The notes beneath the pieces are model-generated. The model was not told the DNA's origin. It made no database searches and was given only the letters and a program-made list of their open reading frames with translations. From Alistipes sp. (lineage in GTDB: Bacteria > Bacteroidota > Bacteroidia > Bacteroidales > Rikenellaceae), in the NCBI GenBank assembly GCA_017624955.1, contig JAGAMA010000042.1, positions 94,318 through 158,317 on the forward strand: a stretch of 64,000 nucleotides of DNA, given 5' to 3'. The stretch's first letter is position 1. Every line of letters begins with the position of its first letter. Positions 33,511 to 42,194 of the stretch are shown piece after piece. Position numbers and translations under genes: made by a program.

Positions 33511-34263
33511 CTATTTCATCAGATCCTCCATCGAATAGATACCCTCTTTGCCGGCCAGGAACTCGGCGGCAATAACGGCACCCATGGCCAGCGTGCGGCG
33601 GTTCTTGATCGTGTGCTGCAGCACGAGGCGATCATCCTCCGATTCGTAGCTCACGGTGTGAATACCCGGCACCATCCCCTCACGCACCGAACGGATTACC
33701 AGATCCTCCTCCGTGACGGGTTGCTTCTCCTCGATCGAGGCGACATCGAAGATCGGGGCGAAATTGACCCACTGCTTTTTCGACGAGAGGTTCTCGAGAA
33801 TGCCCTCGGCCAGCGTGATGGCCGTGCCGCTCGGCGAATCCTTCTTCTGCGTGTGGTGTACCTCCTCGATCTCGACATTGTATTTGGCCTGGAGGCGCTC
33901 CACTTGGGCCGCCAGCTGGCGGTTAAGCATAAAGAGCAGATTCACACCCAGGCAGTAGTTCGAGGCGTAGAACAGGGCGCTGTGCTTCTCTACGCAACGC
34001 GCCTTGAGCTCATCGAGTCGCTCGGTCCATCCCGTCGTGCCGCTTACCACGGGCACACGGTTGTCGATGCAGGTTTTGAGGTTCTCGTAGGCCGTCGTGG
34101 GGGTGGTAAACTCCAACGCCACGTCGATCCCCGTGAGGTGCTCGGCATCCAGCTCATGGCGGTTGTCGAGGTCGATAATGAGTTTTACTTCGTGGCCACG
34201 CTCGAGGAGGATCTGCTCGATCTCGCGGCCCATCTTTCCGTATCCGATAATTGCTGTTTTCAT
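33511..34263 (-). CDS. dapB: 4-hydroxy-tetrahydrodipicolinate reductase
   Basis: A 250-residue NAD(P)H-dependent reductase in lysine and meso-diaminopimelate synthesis. The nucleotide motif IIGYGKMG is at 5-12. The family motif EVHHTQKKDSPSGTAITLAEG carries the catalytic His/Lys pair. The start is the ATG at 34263 (MKTAIIGY); an in-frame ATG at 34281 would fall inside the promoter gap, because the -7 box lies at 34283-34290. It is the first gene of a long leftward operon: dapB, lepB, yigZ, uvrA, M16 peptidase, O-methyltransferase, DUF748. Confidence 0.97.
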   Translation of the reverse strand: MKTAIIGYGKMGREIEQILLERGHEVKLIIDLDNRHELDAEHLTGIDVALEFTTPTTAYENLKTCIDNRVPVVSGTTGWTERLDELKARCVEKHSALFYASNYCLGVNLLFMLNRQLAAQVERLQAKYNVEIEEVHHTQKKDSPSGTAITLAEGILENLSSKKQWVNFAPIFDVASIEEKQPVTEEDLVIRSVREGMVPGIHTVSYESEDDRLVLQHTIKNRRTLAMGAVIAAEFLAGKEGIYSMEDLMK

Positions 34264-34282
34264 ATTCAGGTCTATAATCATG

Positions 34283-34314
34283 CAAAGATAATACTTTACG
34301 CGCGCACGACCAAA
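34283..34314 (-). promoter_or_regulatory. Promoter of the dapB-lepB-yigZ-uvrA operon
   Basis: Minus-strand TATCTTTG (plus CAAAGATA, 34283-34290) with TTTG (plus CAAA, 34311-34314) 20 bp upstream. It decides the dapB start. Confidence 0.85.
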
Positions 34315-34368
34315 TTTATTTCTTGCGGGCGCAAAAGTTGGAAAAAATGCTTCGAATTTGTCTGAAAA

Positions 34369-34400
34369 TTTGGGGTCTTGGGAAATAAATTGTAACTTTA
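34369..34400 (+). promoter_or_regulatory. Probable promoter of aspA
   Basis: TTTG (34369-34372), 20-bp spacer, TAACTTTA (34393-34400), one base off consensus, 63 bp before the ATG at 34464. Confidence 0.5.
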
Positions 34401-34463
34401 CATGGATTTTGAACGTATAAGTAAAAGTAAAACGCAATTTTTATCAAAATTATATTACCTATC

Positions 34464-35888
34464 ATGCAAAAAAATCTTACCCGTACCGAAAGCGACCTGC
34501 TGGGTGCAGTCGAGGTACCCGAAAATGTCCTCTATGGCGTGCAGACCATGCGAGGCCTTGAGAACTTCCCGATTTCGAAATTTCGTCTGAGCGACTACCC
34601 CCGTTTTATCAAGGGGTTGGCTATCGTCAAACTGGGTGCCGCCGAGGCTAACCATCAGCTGGGTCTGCTGACCGATGAGGTCTATGAGGCGATTGCTACG
34701 GCCTGCCGTGAGATCATGGCCGGTGAGCACCACGAGCACTTCCCCGTCGATATGATTCAGGGCGGTGCCGGAACGACGACCAACATGAACGCCAACGAGG
34801 TGATTGCCAACCGTGCCCTCGAACTGATGGGGCATCAGCGCGGTGAGTATCAGTTCTGTTCGCCCAACGATGATGTGAACCGCTCGCAATCGACCAACGA
34901 TGCCTATCCTGCCGCGATCCACATGGGTCTTTACGCTACCCACCTGGAACTGCGTAAGCATCTGTTGCAACTCATTGGTGCTCTGCGTAAAAAGGGCGAT
35001 GAGTTCGCGCAAATCTTGAAGATGGGTCGTACCCAGTTGGAGGATGCCGTTCCGATGACCCTGGGTCAGACTTTCAACGGCTTTGCCAGCGTGCTGGAGG
35101 ATGCCCTCGCCCACCTCGACTACGCATCGCGCGAGTTCCTTACGGTCAATATGGGCGCTACGGCTATCGGCACGGGCATCTGCGCCGAGCCGGGTTATGC
35201 CGAACTTTCGACGGCCGCCATCGCCGATCTGACGGGTTGGGATGTGGTGTTGGCCAAGGACCTTGTGGGGGCTACGTCCGATACTTCGTGCATGGTGGCC
35301 TACTCGTCGGCTATGAAGCGCATCGCGCTGAAGATGAATAAGATCTGCAACGATCTGCGCCTTTTGGCTTCGGGCCCCCGTTGTGGTCTGGGTGAGATTA
35401 ACCTGCCTGCCCGTCAGCCCGGTTCGTCGATCATGCCCGGTAAGGTGAACCCCGTGATTCCCGAAGTGATGAACCAGGTGGCGTACAAGGTAATCGGCAA
35501 TGACCTCACGGTGTCGATGAGCGACGAAGCTGCCCAGATGGAGCTCAACGCCATGGAGCCGGTGATGGCACAGTGCTGCTTCGAGTCGGCCGACCTCCTG
35601 ATGAACGGCTTCGACACGCTGCGCATCCGTTGCATCGAGGGCATCACGGCCAACGAGGAGCGTTGCCGCGACTACATTCGTGGCAGCATCGGTATTGTGA
35701 CGGCCCTGAACCCGATCATCGGCTACAAGAACTCGACCAAGATTGCCAAGGAGGCGATGGAGACGGGGCGCGGTGTCTATGAGCTGGTGTTGGAGCATGG
35801 CATCCTTTCGCGTGAGGAGTTGGACGAGGTGATGAAGCCCGAAAATATGATTCGACCCGTAAAATTGAACATTAAACCGCGCAAATAG
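34464..35888 (+). CDS. aspA: Aspartate ammonia-lyase (aspartase)
   Basis: A 474-residue member of the fumarase/aspartase superfamily converting L-aspartate to fumarate and ammonia, feeding fumarate respiration in anaerobes. The superfamily signature GSSIMPGKVNP carries the mobile-loop catalytic Ser. The substrate-binding segments GGAGTTTNMNANEV and SPNDDVNRSQSTND are typical of aspartase and fumarase. The N-terminus (RTESDLLGAVEVPENVLYG) and GTGICAEPGY favour aspartase over fumarase C. It is divergent from dapB and has a near-consensus promoter. truA follows 63 bp downstream from its own promoter. Confidence 0.92.
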   Translation: MQKNLTRTESDLLGAVEVPENVLYGVQTMRGLENFPISKFRLSDYPRFIKGLAIVKLGAAEANHQLGLLTDEVYEAIATACREIMAGEHHEHFPVDMIQGGAGTTTNMNANEVIANRALELMGHQRGEYQFCSPNDDVNRSQSTNDAYPAAIHMGLYATHLELRKHLLQLIGALRKKGDEFAQILKMGRTQLEDAVPMTLGQTFNGFASVLEDALAHLDYASREFLTVNMGATAIGTGICAEPGYAELSTAAIADLTGWDVVLAKDLVGATSDTSCMVAYSSAMKRIALKMNKICNDLRLLASGPRCGLGEINLPARQPGSSIMPGKVNPVIPEVMNQVAYKVIGNDLTVSMSDEAAQMELNAMEPVMAQCCFESADLLMNGFDTLRIRCIEGITANEERCRDYIRGSIGIVTALNPIIGYKNSTKIAKEAMETGRGVYELVLEHGILSREELDEVMKPENMIRPVKLNIKPRK

Positions 35889-35923
35889 AACAATCGGGAC
35901 GACCGATTTTTGGAAAAAAGTAG

Positions 35924-35931
35924 TATCTTTG
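35924..35931 (+). promoter_or_regulatory. -7 element for truA
   Basis: TATCTTTG, exact match, 20 bp before the ATG at 35952. Confidence 0.6.
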
Positions 35932-35951
35932 TAGAGGAAAAGTAAGAACCT

Positions 35952-36716
35952 ATGCGTTATTTCATGGAGTTGCAGTATGAGGGTGCTGCCTACTTCGGCT
36001 GGCAACGGCAGAAGGGGCAGGTCTCGGTGCAACAGACCATTGAGCAGGCTCTTACGACACTGCTGCGACGGGAAATCGAGATTACGGGTGCCGGACGTAC
36101 CGATACGGGTGTGAGTGCCTGCTACTATGTGGCGCACTTCGATGTGGAGGAGCGATTGGAGGATCCCGGGCAGGTGGTTTATAAGCTGAACCGCATCCTG
36201 CCGCGCGACATTGCGGTACACACCCTGACCGAGGTTTCGGAGGAGGCGCATGCCCGTTTTTCGGCCGTGGAGCGCGAGTATCGCTACTACATCGAGCAGC
36301 GCAAAAACCCCTTCACGATCGGGCAGACGTGGCAATATGCCGTACAGCTTGATGTCGAACGGATGAATCGCGCAGCCGAGGTGTTGTTACAGGTGGAGGA
36401 TTTTACCACCTTTGCCAAGCTCAACTCGAACAACAAGACCAACATCTGCCACCTCAAAGTGGCGCGTTGGGAGGTTGAGGCCGATGGAACGCTGTGCTTT
36501 ACGATTCGTGGCGACCGATTCCTGCGTAACATGGTGCGCTCGATTGTCGGTACGCTTGTCGATGTGGGGCGCGGTCGCTACTCGGTGGAGATGTTCCGCG
36601 AGATTGTCCTCAGCCGTGATCTTTCGCGGGCAAGTGGCGGTGCTCCGGCCGAGGGGTTGTACCTGAGCGATGTGAGCTACCCCACCCCGTTATTTGAGCG
36701 AAAAACTTTTTATTAA
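35952..36716 (+). CDS. truA: tRNA pseudouridine(38-40) synthase
   Basis: A 254-residue enzyme that isomerises uridines 38-40 in the tRNA anticodon arm. The catalytic aspartate is Asp51 in AGRTDTGVSA. The N-terminal MELQYEGAAYFGWQRQ and C-terminal DRFLRNMVRSIVGTLVDVGRG are family hallmarks. Length is normal. It has its own -7 box. A small membrane protein gene follows 29 bp downstream and probably shares the transcript. Confidence 0.96.
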   Translation: MRYFMELQYEGAAYFGWQRQKGQVSVQQTIEQALTTLLRREIEITGAGRTDTGVSACYYVAHFDVEERLEDPGQVVYKLNRILPRDIAVHTLTEVSEEAHARFSAVEREYRYYIEQRKNPFTIGQTWQYAVQLDVERMNRAAEVLLQVEDFTTFAKLNSNNKTNICHLKVARWEVEADGTLCFTIRGDRFLRNMVRSIVGTLVDVGRGRYSVEMFREIVLSRDLSRASGGAPAEGLYLSDVSYPTPLFERKTFY

Positions 36717-36745
36717 CCATTTATACATTAAAAAAACACAAAGTT

Positions 36746-36934
36746 ATGATTGTATGGATTGTATGCCTGGTAATCCAGGTGATTCTCGCGTTGGACATTT
36801 GGCGTCGCAATGACCTTGATATGGTCGGTAAGTTACTCATGATTCTTGTTGTCGTTTTGGTCCCCTACATGCTGGGTGCAGCCTTCTACTACTTCTACGC
36901 AAAGGATAAGGTGGCCGGTTGGTTCAAGAAGTAA
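36746..36934 (+). CDS. Small two-span membrane protein, PLDc_N-like
   Basis: 62 residues with two hydrophobic helices (1-18, MIVWIVCLVIQVILAL, and about 28-52) joined by a charged D-I-W-R-R-N-D-L-D-M turn, ending in a basic tail. The turn between helices resembles the N-terminal module of cardiolipin synthases (PLDc_N), which also occurs as stand-alone short proteins. No catalytic domain is attached. It lies between truA and a strong terminator. Function unknown. Confidence 0.65.
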   Translation: MIVWIVCLVIQVILALDIWRRNDLDMVGKLLMILVVVLVPYMLGAAFYYFYAKDKVAGWFKK

Positions 36935-36956
36935 TAGCAAAAAGCACAAACAAAAA

Positions 36957-36989
36957 ATGCTGTTTCAGAAACGAAACAGCATCTTTTGT
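36957..36989 (+). terminator. Terminator after truA and the small membrane protein
   Basis: ATGCTGTTTC (36957-36966), loop AGAAAC, GAAACAGCAT (36973-36982), then CTTTTGTTT. The stem is perfect at 10 bp. Confidence 0.9.
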
Positions 36990-36990
36990 T

Positions 36991-37080
36991 TACTACAGGT
37001 TACTACAGATTGCTAAAGGTTACTAAAGGGATTCCCTTAAGCCCCTTTAAGCTCCCTTAAGTCCCCTTAAGGAACTTTAC
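36991..37080. repeat. 10-bp-phased TRCTAAAGG repeats with inverted counterpart (family member 2)
   Basis: Decamers TACTACAGGT, TACTACAGAT, TGCTAAAGGT, TACTAAAGGG (36991-37030), then the opposite-strand form ATTCCCTTAA, GCCCCTTTAA, GCTCCCTTAA, GTCCCCTTAA, GGAACTTTAC in the same register. Lies between convergent genes. Confidence 0.7.
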
Positions 37081-37108
37081 TCTTTTACTCTCTTTACTCT
37101 TGTTGCTC

Positions 37109-38482
37109 TTACAAATGCACTGCGCAACCCAGGGCGGCCTCGGCGGCCTCCATCATCGCCTCGTTCATCGAGGGGTGTGCATGGATTGTGCGGGCGATTT
37201 GGTGTGCCGTCACGCCTAACTGCTTGGCCAGCGTAGGTTCGCACAGCATCTCCGTCACCGAGCCACCCACCATGTGGGCACCGATCAGGCGCTCCTGCTC
37301 GTCAAAGAGGAGCTTCACGAAGCCGTCACGCTCCCCTGCTGCCGTCGCCTTACCCGATGCCGTGAAGGGGAAACGCCCTGCCTTGTAGGCGATACCCTTC
37401 TCCTGCGCTTGCTGCTCGGTAAGACCTACCGAGGCCACCTCGGGCGAGGTGAAGATGCACGAAGGAATGGTCGAGTAGTCAATCTTCGCAGGGTTGAGTC
37501 CGCAGATCGCCTCCACGCAACAAATCGCCTCGGCCGAGGCAACGTGTGCCAACGCGGGGGTCGGAATGATATCGCCAATGGCGTAGATGCCCTCCGCGGA
37601 GGTGCGGTAGTAATCATCCACCACCACCTTGCCGCGCTCGGTCTTTACGCCGGCCTCCTCCAGACCGATGCCCTCGATATTGGCGGCAATACCTACGGCC
37701 GACAAGACGATATCTGCCGTGAGGGTCTCTGCCCCCTTCTTACCCTCGATATCGACCTCGCAGTGATCCTCCACCACGCGGGCGGCCTTCACGGTCGTTG
37801 CGGTCAATACCGTGGCGCGGAGCTTGCGGAAGGCGCGCTCCATCGTCTTCGATACCTCCTCATCTTCGAGGGGCATCAGGCGCGGCAGGTACTCGATGAT
37901 CGTCACCTTGACACCCAGCGCAGCGTAGAACCACGCCAACTCGCTACCAATGGCACCCGAGCCCACGACAATCATCGAGGCGGGCAGCTTCTCCAGCAGC
38001 AGCGCCTCCTTCGAGGAGAGGATATGCTCCCCGTCAATGGGCATAAAGGCCATTTCGCGCGGACGGGCACCCGTGGCGAGGATGATATGCTCGGCCTCGT
38101 ACTGCACCCCCTCGACCTCAACCGTGTGGGGAGCTACGATGCGACCAAAGCCCTGAATGAGTTCGATGGCGTTCTTCTTCAGGAGGAACTGGATGCCCTT
38201 CGACATCGTCTCGGCTACGGTGCGCGAACGCTTCACGATAGCCGCCAAATCGGGCGTTACCGTGCCCTCCAACTGCAGACCATACTGTGCCGCCTCCAGG
38301 CAGTGGCGATAGACCTGAGCGCTCTTCAGCAGTGCCTTCGTGGGGATGCAACCCCAATTCAGGCAGACACCGCCCGCCTCGGCCTTCTCTACGAGGGCGA
38401 CCTTCTTACCGAGCTGGGCAGCCCGAATGGCGGCTACATAACCGCCCGGGCCGCTACCGATTACAAGAATATCGTATTGCAT
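37109..38482 (-). CDS. lpdA: Dihydrolipoyl dehydrogenase
   Basis: A 457-residue FAD disulfide oxidoreductase (E3) that reoxidises dihydrolipoamide in 2-oxoacid dehydrogenase or glycine-cleavage complexes. FAD site VIGSGPGGYVAAIRAAQLG near the N-terminus, redox disulfide Cys40-Cys45 (GGVCLNWGCIPT), second nucleotide fold (VVGSGAIGSELAWFYAALG), and C-terminal catalytic pair His436/Glu441 (HAHPSMNEAM). No lipoyl-domain N-terminal extension and no E1/E2 or gcv genes nearby. Its ATG shares a base with the stop of the C69 peptidase gene, so the two are coupled. Confidence 0.94.
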   Translation of the reverse strand: MQYDILVIGSGPGGYVAAIRAAQLGKKVALVEKAEAGGVCLNWGCIPTKALLKSAQVYRHCLEAAQYGLQLEGTVTPDLAAIVKRSRTVAETMSKGIQFLLKKNAIELIQGFGRIVAPHTVEVEGVQYEAEHIILATGARPREMAFMPIDGEHILSSKEALLLEKLPASMIVVGSGAIGSELAWFYAALGVKVTIIEYLPRLMPLEDEEVSKTMERAFRKLRATVLTATTVKAARVVEDHCEVDIEGKKGAETLTADIVLSAVGIAANIEGIGLEEAGVKTERGKVVVDDYYRTSAEGIYAIGDIIPTPALAHVASAEAICCVEAICGLNPAKIDYSTIPSCIFTSPEVASVGLTEQQAQEKGIAYKAGRFPFTASGKATAAGERDGFVKLLFDEQERLIGAHMVGGSVTEMLCEPTLAKQLGVTAHQIARTIHAHPSMNEAMMEAAEAALGCAVHL

Positions 38483-40107
38483 TACTTGACCACTTTAAGG
38501 ATTTCGCCCTTGTCCTTTGCTACGGCACGCTTCCAGTGCTCGGAGTAGCCCGGCTGCTCGATCTTGCCCGGAATATCGAGGCCGTTGCCGTTGTCGATGA
38601 AGCCGTTCTCGTCCTCACCCTTCACGTTGCCGTCGATATACTTTACCATGAGGTACTTATCCAACTCTACCCAGCCGTTGAAGAGCGTCTGTGCCGTATT
38701 GACACTGAACTCGGTGGCGATCTTCTTCACCTTCTTGGGCTTGTAGCCTACATTGGCCATGTTGATATCAATCTTCTTGATGAGCTCCAGCATGGCATTC
38801 TCCCACTTATCGACCTCGGCGCGAACATGCTTGCCGATGATGTTGTAGCGCAGGTAAGCGAACTGAGCCACGCGGTTCGTGATCCAGAACATCGAGGTAT
38901 CGGAGTACTTCAGCATCGAGCCGTTGCCCTCCTTCAAGCACTCGGGAACCTCCTGCGAATTGACATAGATCGGCGTGAGGGGCGACGTAGCGGCATCATC
39001 CGTACCAAACCACAGAATACCCACCTTCTCGGGACGAGCCTGGCCCACGAGCCAGAAACCGGTCTGCTGGGTAGCCGTGGCGCGCTCGTTGCAGTACTCT
39101 ACACCATCCACCGTCCAGTACATCGGACGCCAACGGTACGGCAGTGCCTCGCCACCGGCACCGATGTCGGTCGTCATATCCATCTTCGTGCCCTCGTAGT
39201 GGTCGCGCATGCAATCCATCACCTGCTTGGGCGAGATCTTCTGATCGGGCTTAATCCAAAGCGGCATCTTGTTCTTGGGGTTGTGGCCCATGGCGTAGTC
39301 CTCATACTTATCCATGCCCGAAGCCACGGTGCGGAAGAAGGCCCACACGCGCGCCTCACAACCACGCAGTGCACCGAAATCGGCCGGAGCGTAGGCATCC
39401 GAGAAGCTGAAGTCCTTATTCTCGCCCTCAAACCAACCGAACTTGCGGGCTACGTCGGCCACGTCGGGTGCATAGAGGCAGTTCTCGGGATCATCCCACG
39501 GGAAGGTGGTAATGCGGGCCTGGTTGGCGTGGGCCGATACATAGCCGTCGGGAATGCGACGAGCCACCCATACGATACCCTTGTCATTCGGGCCTTTACC
39601 GATCAGCTCCATGATCCAGGCCTCCTTCGGATCGATGAGCGAGAACGACTCGCCCGACGAGCAGTAGCCATAGGTGTTGGCCAGATCGACAATGATCTGG
39701 ATCGCCTCACGGGCCGTCTTGGCGCGCTGCAACGTGATGTAGATCAGCGAACCGTAGTCGATGCCGCCCTTCGGGTCCTCCAGCTCGGGACGACCGCCAA
39801 AGGTGGTCTCGGTGATGAAGAGCGAGTGCTCGTTCGAGTTGCCGAGCGTGCGGTAGGTCGTCGGCACCTGGGCAATCTGACCCAGCGGACGGCCCGAATC
39901 CCACTCGCGAATATCCAGATAGGGGGTGTATTTGCCCGGTACATGGCTGTAGAGCGAACCATACAGGGCGTGCGAGTCGGCGGCGTAGGTCACCATGTTC
40001 GACCCGTCGGTCGAAGCACCGCGCGTGATGATAAAGTTGGTGCAGGCATCGGCTACGTTCGTAAAGGCGAGCGCGAGGGCTGCAGCAAGGATACATACTT
40101 TTTTCAT
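38482..40107 (-). CDS. C69-family dipeptidase (secreted)
   Basis: A 541-residue N-terminal-nucleophile peptidase. The signal peptide (MKKVCILAAALALAFTNVADA) ends directly before Cys22 in ACTNFIITRGASTDGS; after cleavage this cysteine becomes the catalytic N-terminal nucleophile, as in PepD/C69 enzymes. Further family motifs are ETTFGG and the Trp-rich central part. It would hydrolyse dipeptides in the periplasm, which fits an amino-acid-fermenting anaerobe also carrying aspartase. It is the first gene of a two-gene operon with lpd and has its own promoter at 40147-40177. Confidence 0.92.
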   Translation of the reverse strand: MKKVCILAAALALAFTNVADACTNFIITRGASTDGSNMVTYAADSHALYGSLYSHVPGKYTPYLDIREWDSGRPLGQIAQVPTTYRTLGNSNEHSLFITETTFGGRPELEDPKGGIDYGSLIYITLQRAKTAREAIQIIVDLANTYGYCSSGESFSLIDPKEAWIMELIGKGPNDKGIVWVARRIPDGYVSAHANQARITTFPWDDPENCLYAPDVADVARKFGWFEGENKDFSFSDAYAPADFGALRGCEARVWAFFRTVASGMDKYEDYAMGHNPKNKMPLWIKPDQKISPKQVMDCMRDHYEGTKMDMTTDIGAGGEALPYRWRPMYWTVDGVEYCNERATATQQTGFWLVGQARPEKVGILWFGTDDAATSPLTPIYVNSQEVPECLKEGNGSMLKYSDTSMFWITNRVAQFAYLRYNIIGKHVRAEVDKWENAMLELIKKIDINMANVGYKPKKVKKIATEFSVNTAQTLFNGWVELDKYLMVKYIDGNVKGEDENGFIDNGNGLDIPGKIEQPGYSEHWKRAVAKDKGEILKVVK

Positions 40108-40146
40108 ACTATTTGCATTTAGATTAGTTTTTCAAAAACAATTTCT

Positions 40147-40177
40147 CAAATGTACGAAACAAATCCGAAAAGCGCAA
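40147..40177 (-). promoter_or_regulatory. Promoter of the C69 dipeptidase-lpd operon
   Basis: Minus-strand TACATTTG (plus CAAATGTA, 40147-40154) with TTG (plus CAA, 40175-40177) 20 bp upstream. Confidence 0.7.
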
Positions 40178-40195
40178 CAATCGCAAAATTTTTGT

Positions 40196-40203
40196 TACAT
40201 TTG
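40196..40203 (+). promoter_or_regulatory. -7 element for yggS
   Basis: TACATTTG matches the consensus and lies 22 bp before the ATG at 40226, divergent from the dipeptidase promoter. Confidence 0.6.
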
Positions 40204-40225
40204 AGCGACGAAAAAATGATTACCG

Positions 40226-40891
40226 ATGTCAGTTGCAAAACAAATTGAGGCCGTAAGAGCCACCCTCAAAGAGGGTGTCGAGTTGGTTGCCGTATCGAAA
40301 ACGCACCCCGTGGAGGCGATCCGCGAGGCCTATGAGGTGGGGCAACGCTGCTTTGGCGAGAGTCGTCCGCAGGAGCTGAAATCAAAATACGAGGTGCTCC
40401 CGAAGGATATCCGTTGGCACATGATCGGCCACCTGCAGACCAATAAAGTAAAGTATATCGCCCCCTTTGTGGCGATGATCGAGTCGGTCGATAGCGAGCG
40501 TTTGTGTGAGGCCATTGAGCAACAAGCCGTCAAATGCGACCGCGTGATCGACTGCCTGCTGGAGATTCATGTGGCACAGGAGGAGTCGAAGACGGGCTGG
40601 GCGTGGGAGGAGTTGCGCGCCTATGTCGCTTCGGGGGCTTTTTCGGCGTTTCCGCATATTCGGGTGCGCGGCGTGATGGGCATCGCCTCCAATACGGAGG
40701 ACGAGGCGCTGATCAGGCGCGATTTTGAGGCTTTGAAGGCCGCCTTTGAGGAGCTGAAACCCGCGTTTGGCGAGGCGTTCGATACCCTCTCGATGGGCAT
40801 GTCGGACGACTACCCCATCGCCATCGAGTGTGGCTCTACCTCGGTGCGTGTCGGTTCGCTGATCTTCGGCGCAAGAGATTACGGAATTTAA
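40226..40891 (+). CDS. YggS/PROSC-family pyridoxal-phosphate homeostasis protein
   Basis: A 221-residue single-domain PLP-binding protein with the alanine-racemase-like barrel. The PLP lysine is Lys25 in LVAVSKTHP. The conserved stretches FGESRPQELKSK, WHMIGHLQTNKVK, RGVMGIAS and LSMGMSDDYPIAIECGSTSVRVG are all present. These proteins have no enzymatic activity of their own and buffer PLP. Single-gene unit with its own promoter; a tandem decamer repeat begins at its stop codon and a bidirectional terminator follows. Confidence 0.95.
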   Translation: MSVAKQIEAVRATLKEGVELVAVSKTHPVEAIREAYEVGQRCFGESRPQELKSKYEVLPKDIRWHMIGHLQTNKVKYIAPFVAMIESVDSERLCEAIEQQAVKCDRVIDCLLEIHVAQEESKTGWAWEELRAYVASGAFSAFPHIRVRGVMGIASNTEDEALIRRDFEALKAAFEELKPAFGEAFDTLSMGMSDDYPIAIECGSTSVRVGSLIFGARDYGI

Positions 40892-40977
40892 GGTGACTAA
40901 AGGAAACTAAAGGAAACTAAAGGAAACTAAAGGAAACTAAAGGAAACTAAAGGTTGTCCCTTAATAACCTTTAGCAA
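40891..40977. repeat. Perfect tandem AGGAAACTAA repeat (family member 3)
   Basis: AGGTGACTAA (40891-40900) followed by five identical AGGAAACTAA decamers (40901-40950), then CTAAAGGTT pairing with AACCTTTAG downstream. It begins at the stop codon of yggS and precedes a bidirectional terminator, between convergent genes. Confidence 0.85.
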
Positions 40978-41001
40978 CCTTTACCCCTCCCCTCCCCTAC
41001 A

Positions 41002-41037
41002 AAAAAAACGGCCTCCGGATTCCGGAAGCCGTTTTTT
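41002..41037. terminator. Bidirectional terminator between yggS and the M23 peptidase gene
   Basis: AAAAACGGC-CT-CCGGA pairs with TCCGG-AA-GCCGTTTTT across 41004-41036, with A- and T-runs on both sides. Confidence 0.85.
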
Positions 41038-41039
41038 GT

Positions 41040-42185
41040 TTATCGTACTCGGAGCGTGCGTCCGATGCGGAGAATCGTGGTCGATTTGATGCCGTTCAGG
41101 CGGCAGATGTTGCCGACCGTGGTGCCGTATTTGCGGGCAATGGCACCCAGCGTATCGCCCGAGCGAATCTTGTGATAGCGCATCGCCTCGCGCTCGGCCT
41201 GCTCCTTCTTGTCCTGCTCCTCGTTGGCAATCTCATCCTCGAAATCCTGACTCGCACGCGAGTAGATGCTGAAGTAGCTGCGCTTGAGGAGGAAGGTCTC
41301 GCGGCAGAGCGTTCCCGACTTAAAGTCGATCAGGCGCTCGGGGTCAAACGATTGGCCGTAGTAGCGTGTCTCGAAGTGCAGGTGGGGACCCGTCGAACGG
41401 CCTGTCGAACCGCCCAAACCGATCACCTGACCCGCCTCGACCCACTGGTTCGGCTCTACCATGCGCTCCGAAAGGTGGCCGTAGTAGGTCTCCAGACCGT
41501 TGTCGTGGCGAATCACGACCAGGTTGCCGTAACCACCGCGGTTGTACTGCGAGATACGCACGCGACCGCTGAAGGTGGCGTAAATCGGTTCGCCTGCCTT
41601 GAGAGCCAGATCGACACCCTGGTGGGCACGACCGCGGCGCGGTCCGTAGCGGCTGCGAATGGGCGAAGGCTTATAGGGGGTATGGTAACCGTTCGTGGAA
41701 TCCACCAGATCAATTACAAGCGACTTGGGGAGCGACGAATACTCTATATCCTTGTAGGGGAAGAGCTTCTCGGTGTCCCAATACTTCTCGAAGATGGTGC
41801 TGTCTTTGGCTACGGCGCGGTTGCGGACATATTTCCAGGTGCTGTTGGCAAACAGAACCACCTGCACGGCATCGTCGCCCGAAGGGAGCGTGTCCAATAC
41901 GGCCAGCGAGTCAATCGCCGGAACGGACTCGATACGCTTGCGCGCCAGGCGCAGACGCATCGCTACGATCGAGTCGATGCGGGCAGCCTGCTCGGGGGTA
42001 ACGAGCTTCGTCAAGGAGTCGATTTTCGCCTGCTCGGCAGCCAGGTCGGCCTTCATACGATCTTTCGACGAGAGGTCGATCGCCTCGTGGATCTCATGCT
42101 CCGAGGTGGTGTCGGCAGGGATCGTCTGCGCTGCGGCCATCGAGGCAAACGCAGCGAACAAAAGGGTTAAAAGGTATCTCTTCAT
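41040..42185 (-). CDS. M23 peptidase with C-terminal LysM domain
   Basis: 381 residues. A signal peptide (MKRYLLTLLFAAFASMAAAQ) indicates export. The M23 (LytM/lysostaphin) zinc-peptidase domain has RGRAHQGVDLAL (zinc His and Asp) and STGPHLHFETRYYG (catalytic and zinc His), so it is probably active. A LysM domain (about 335-381, YHKIRSGDTLGAIARKYGTT) binds peptidoglycan. It would cleave peptide cross-links during envelope remodelling, or act in cell-division activation. It is the last gene of the yicC-gmk-nadD-ddl-DUF3109 operon, 9 bp after DUF3109. Confidence 0.94.
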   Translation of the reverse strand: MKRYLLTLLFAAFASMAAAQTIPADTTSEHEIHEAIDLSSKDRMKADLAAEQAKIDSLTKLVTPEQAARIDSIVAMRLRLARKRIESVPAIDSLAVLDTLPSGDDAVQVVLFANSTWKYVRNRAVAKDSTIFEKYWDTEKLFPYKDIEYSSLPKSLVIDLVDSTNGYHTPYKPSPIRSRYGPRRGRAHQGVDLALKAGEPIYATFSGRVRISQYNRGGYGNLVVIRHDNGLETYYGHLSERMVEPNQWVEAGQVIGLGGSTGRSTGPHLHFETRYYGQSFDPERLIDFKSGTLCRETFLLKRSYFSIYSRASQDFEDEIANEEQDKKEQAEREAMRYHKIRSGDTLGAIARKYGTTVGNICRLNGIKSTTILRIGRTLRVR

Positions 42186-42194
42186 GTAGGTTCT

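Noticed and set aside
34455..36335. 626-codon open frame antisense to aspA and truA
   Set aside because: Shadow of GC-rich codon use. The plus-strand genes have clear family motifs, and the antisense protein is His/Arg/Leu-rich without any domain. The same applies to the long antisense frames at 32725-34365, 38287-40122, 47538-48980, 23145-24419 and 57776-59104.
40891..40977. Possible CRISPR array
   Set aside because: Repeats are directly abutting decamers without spacers, and there are no cas genes in the window.
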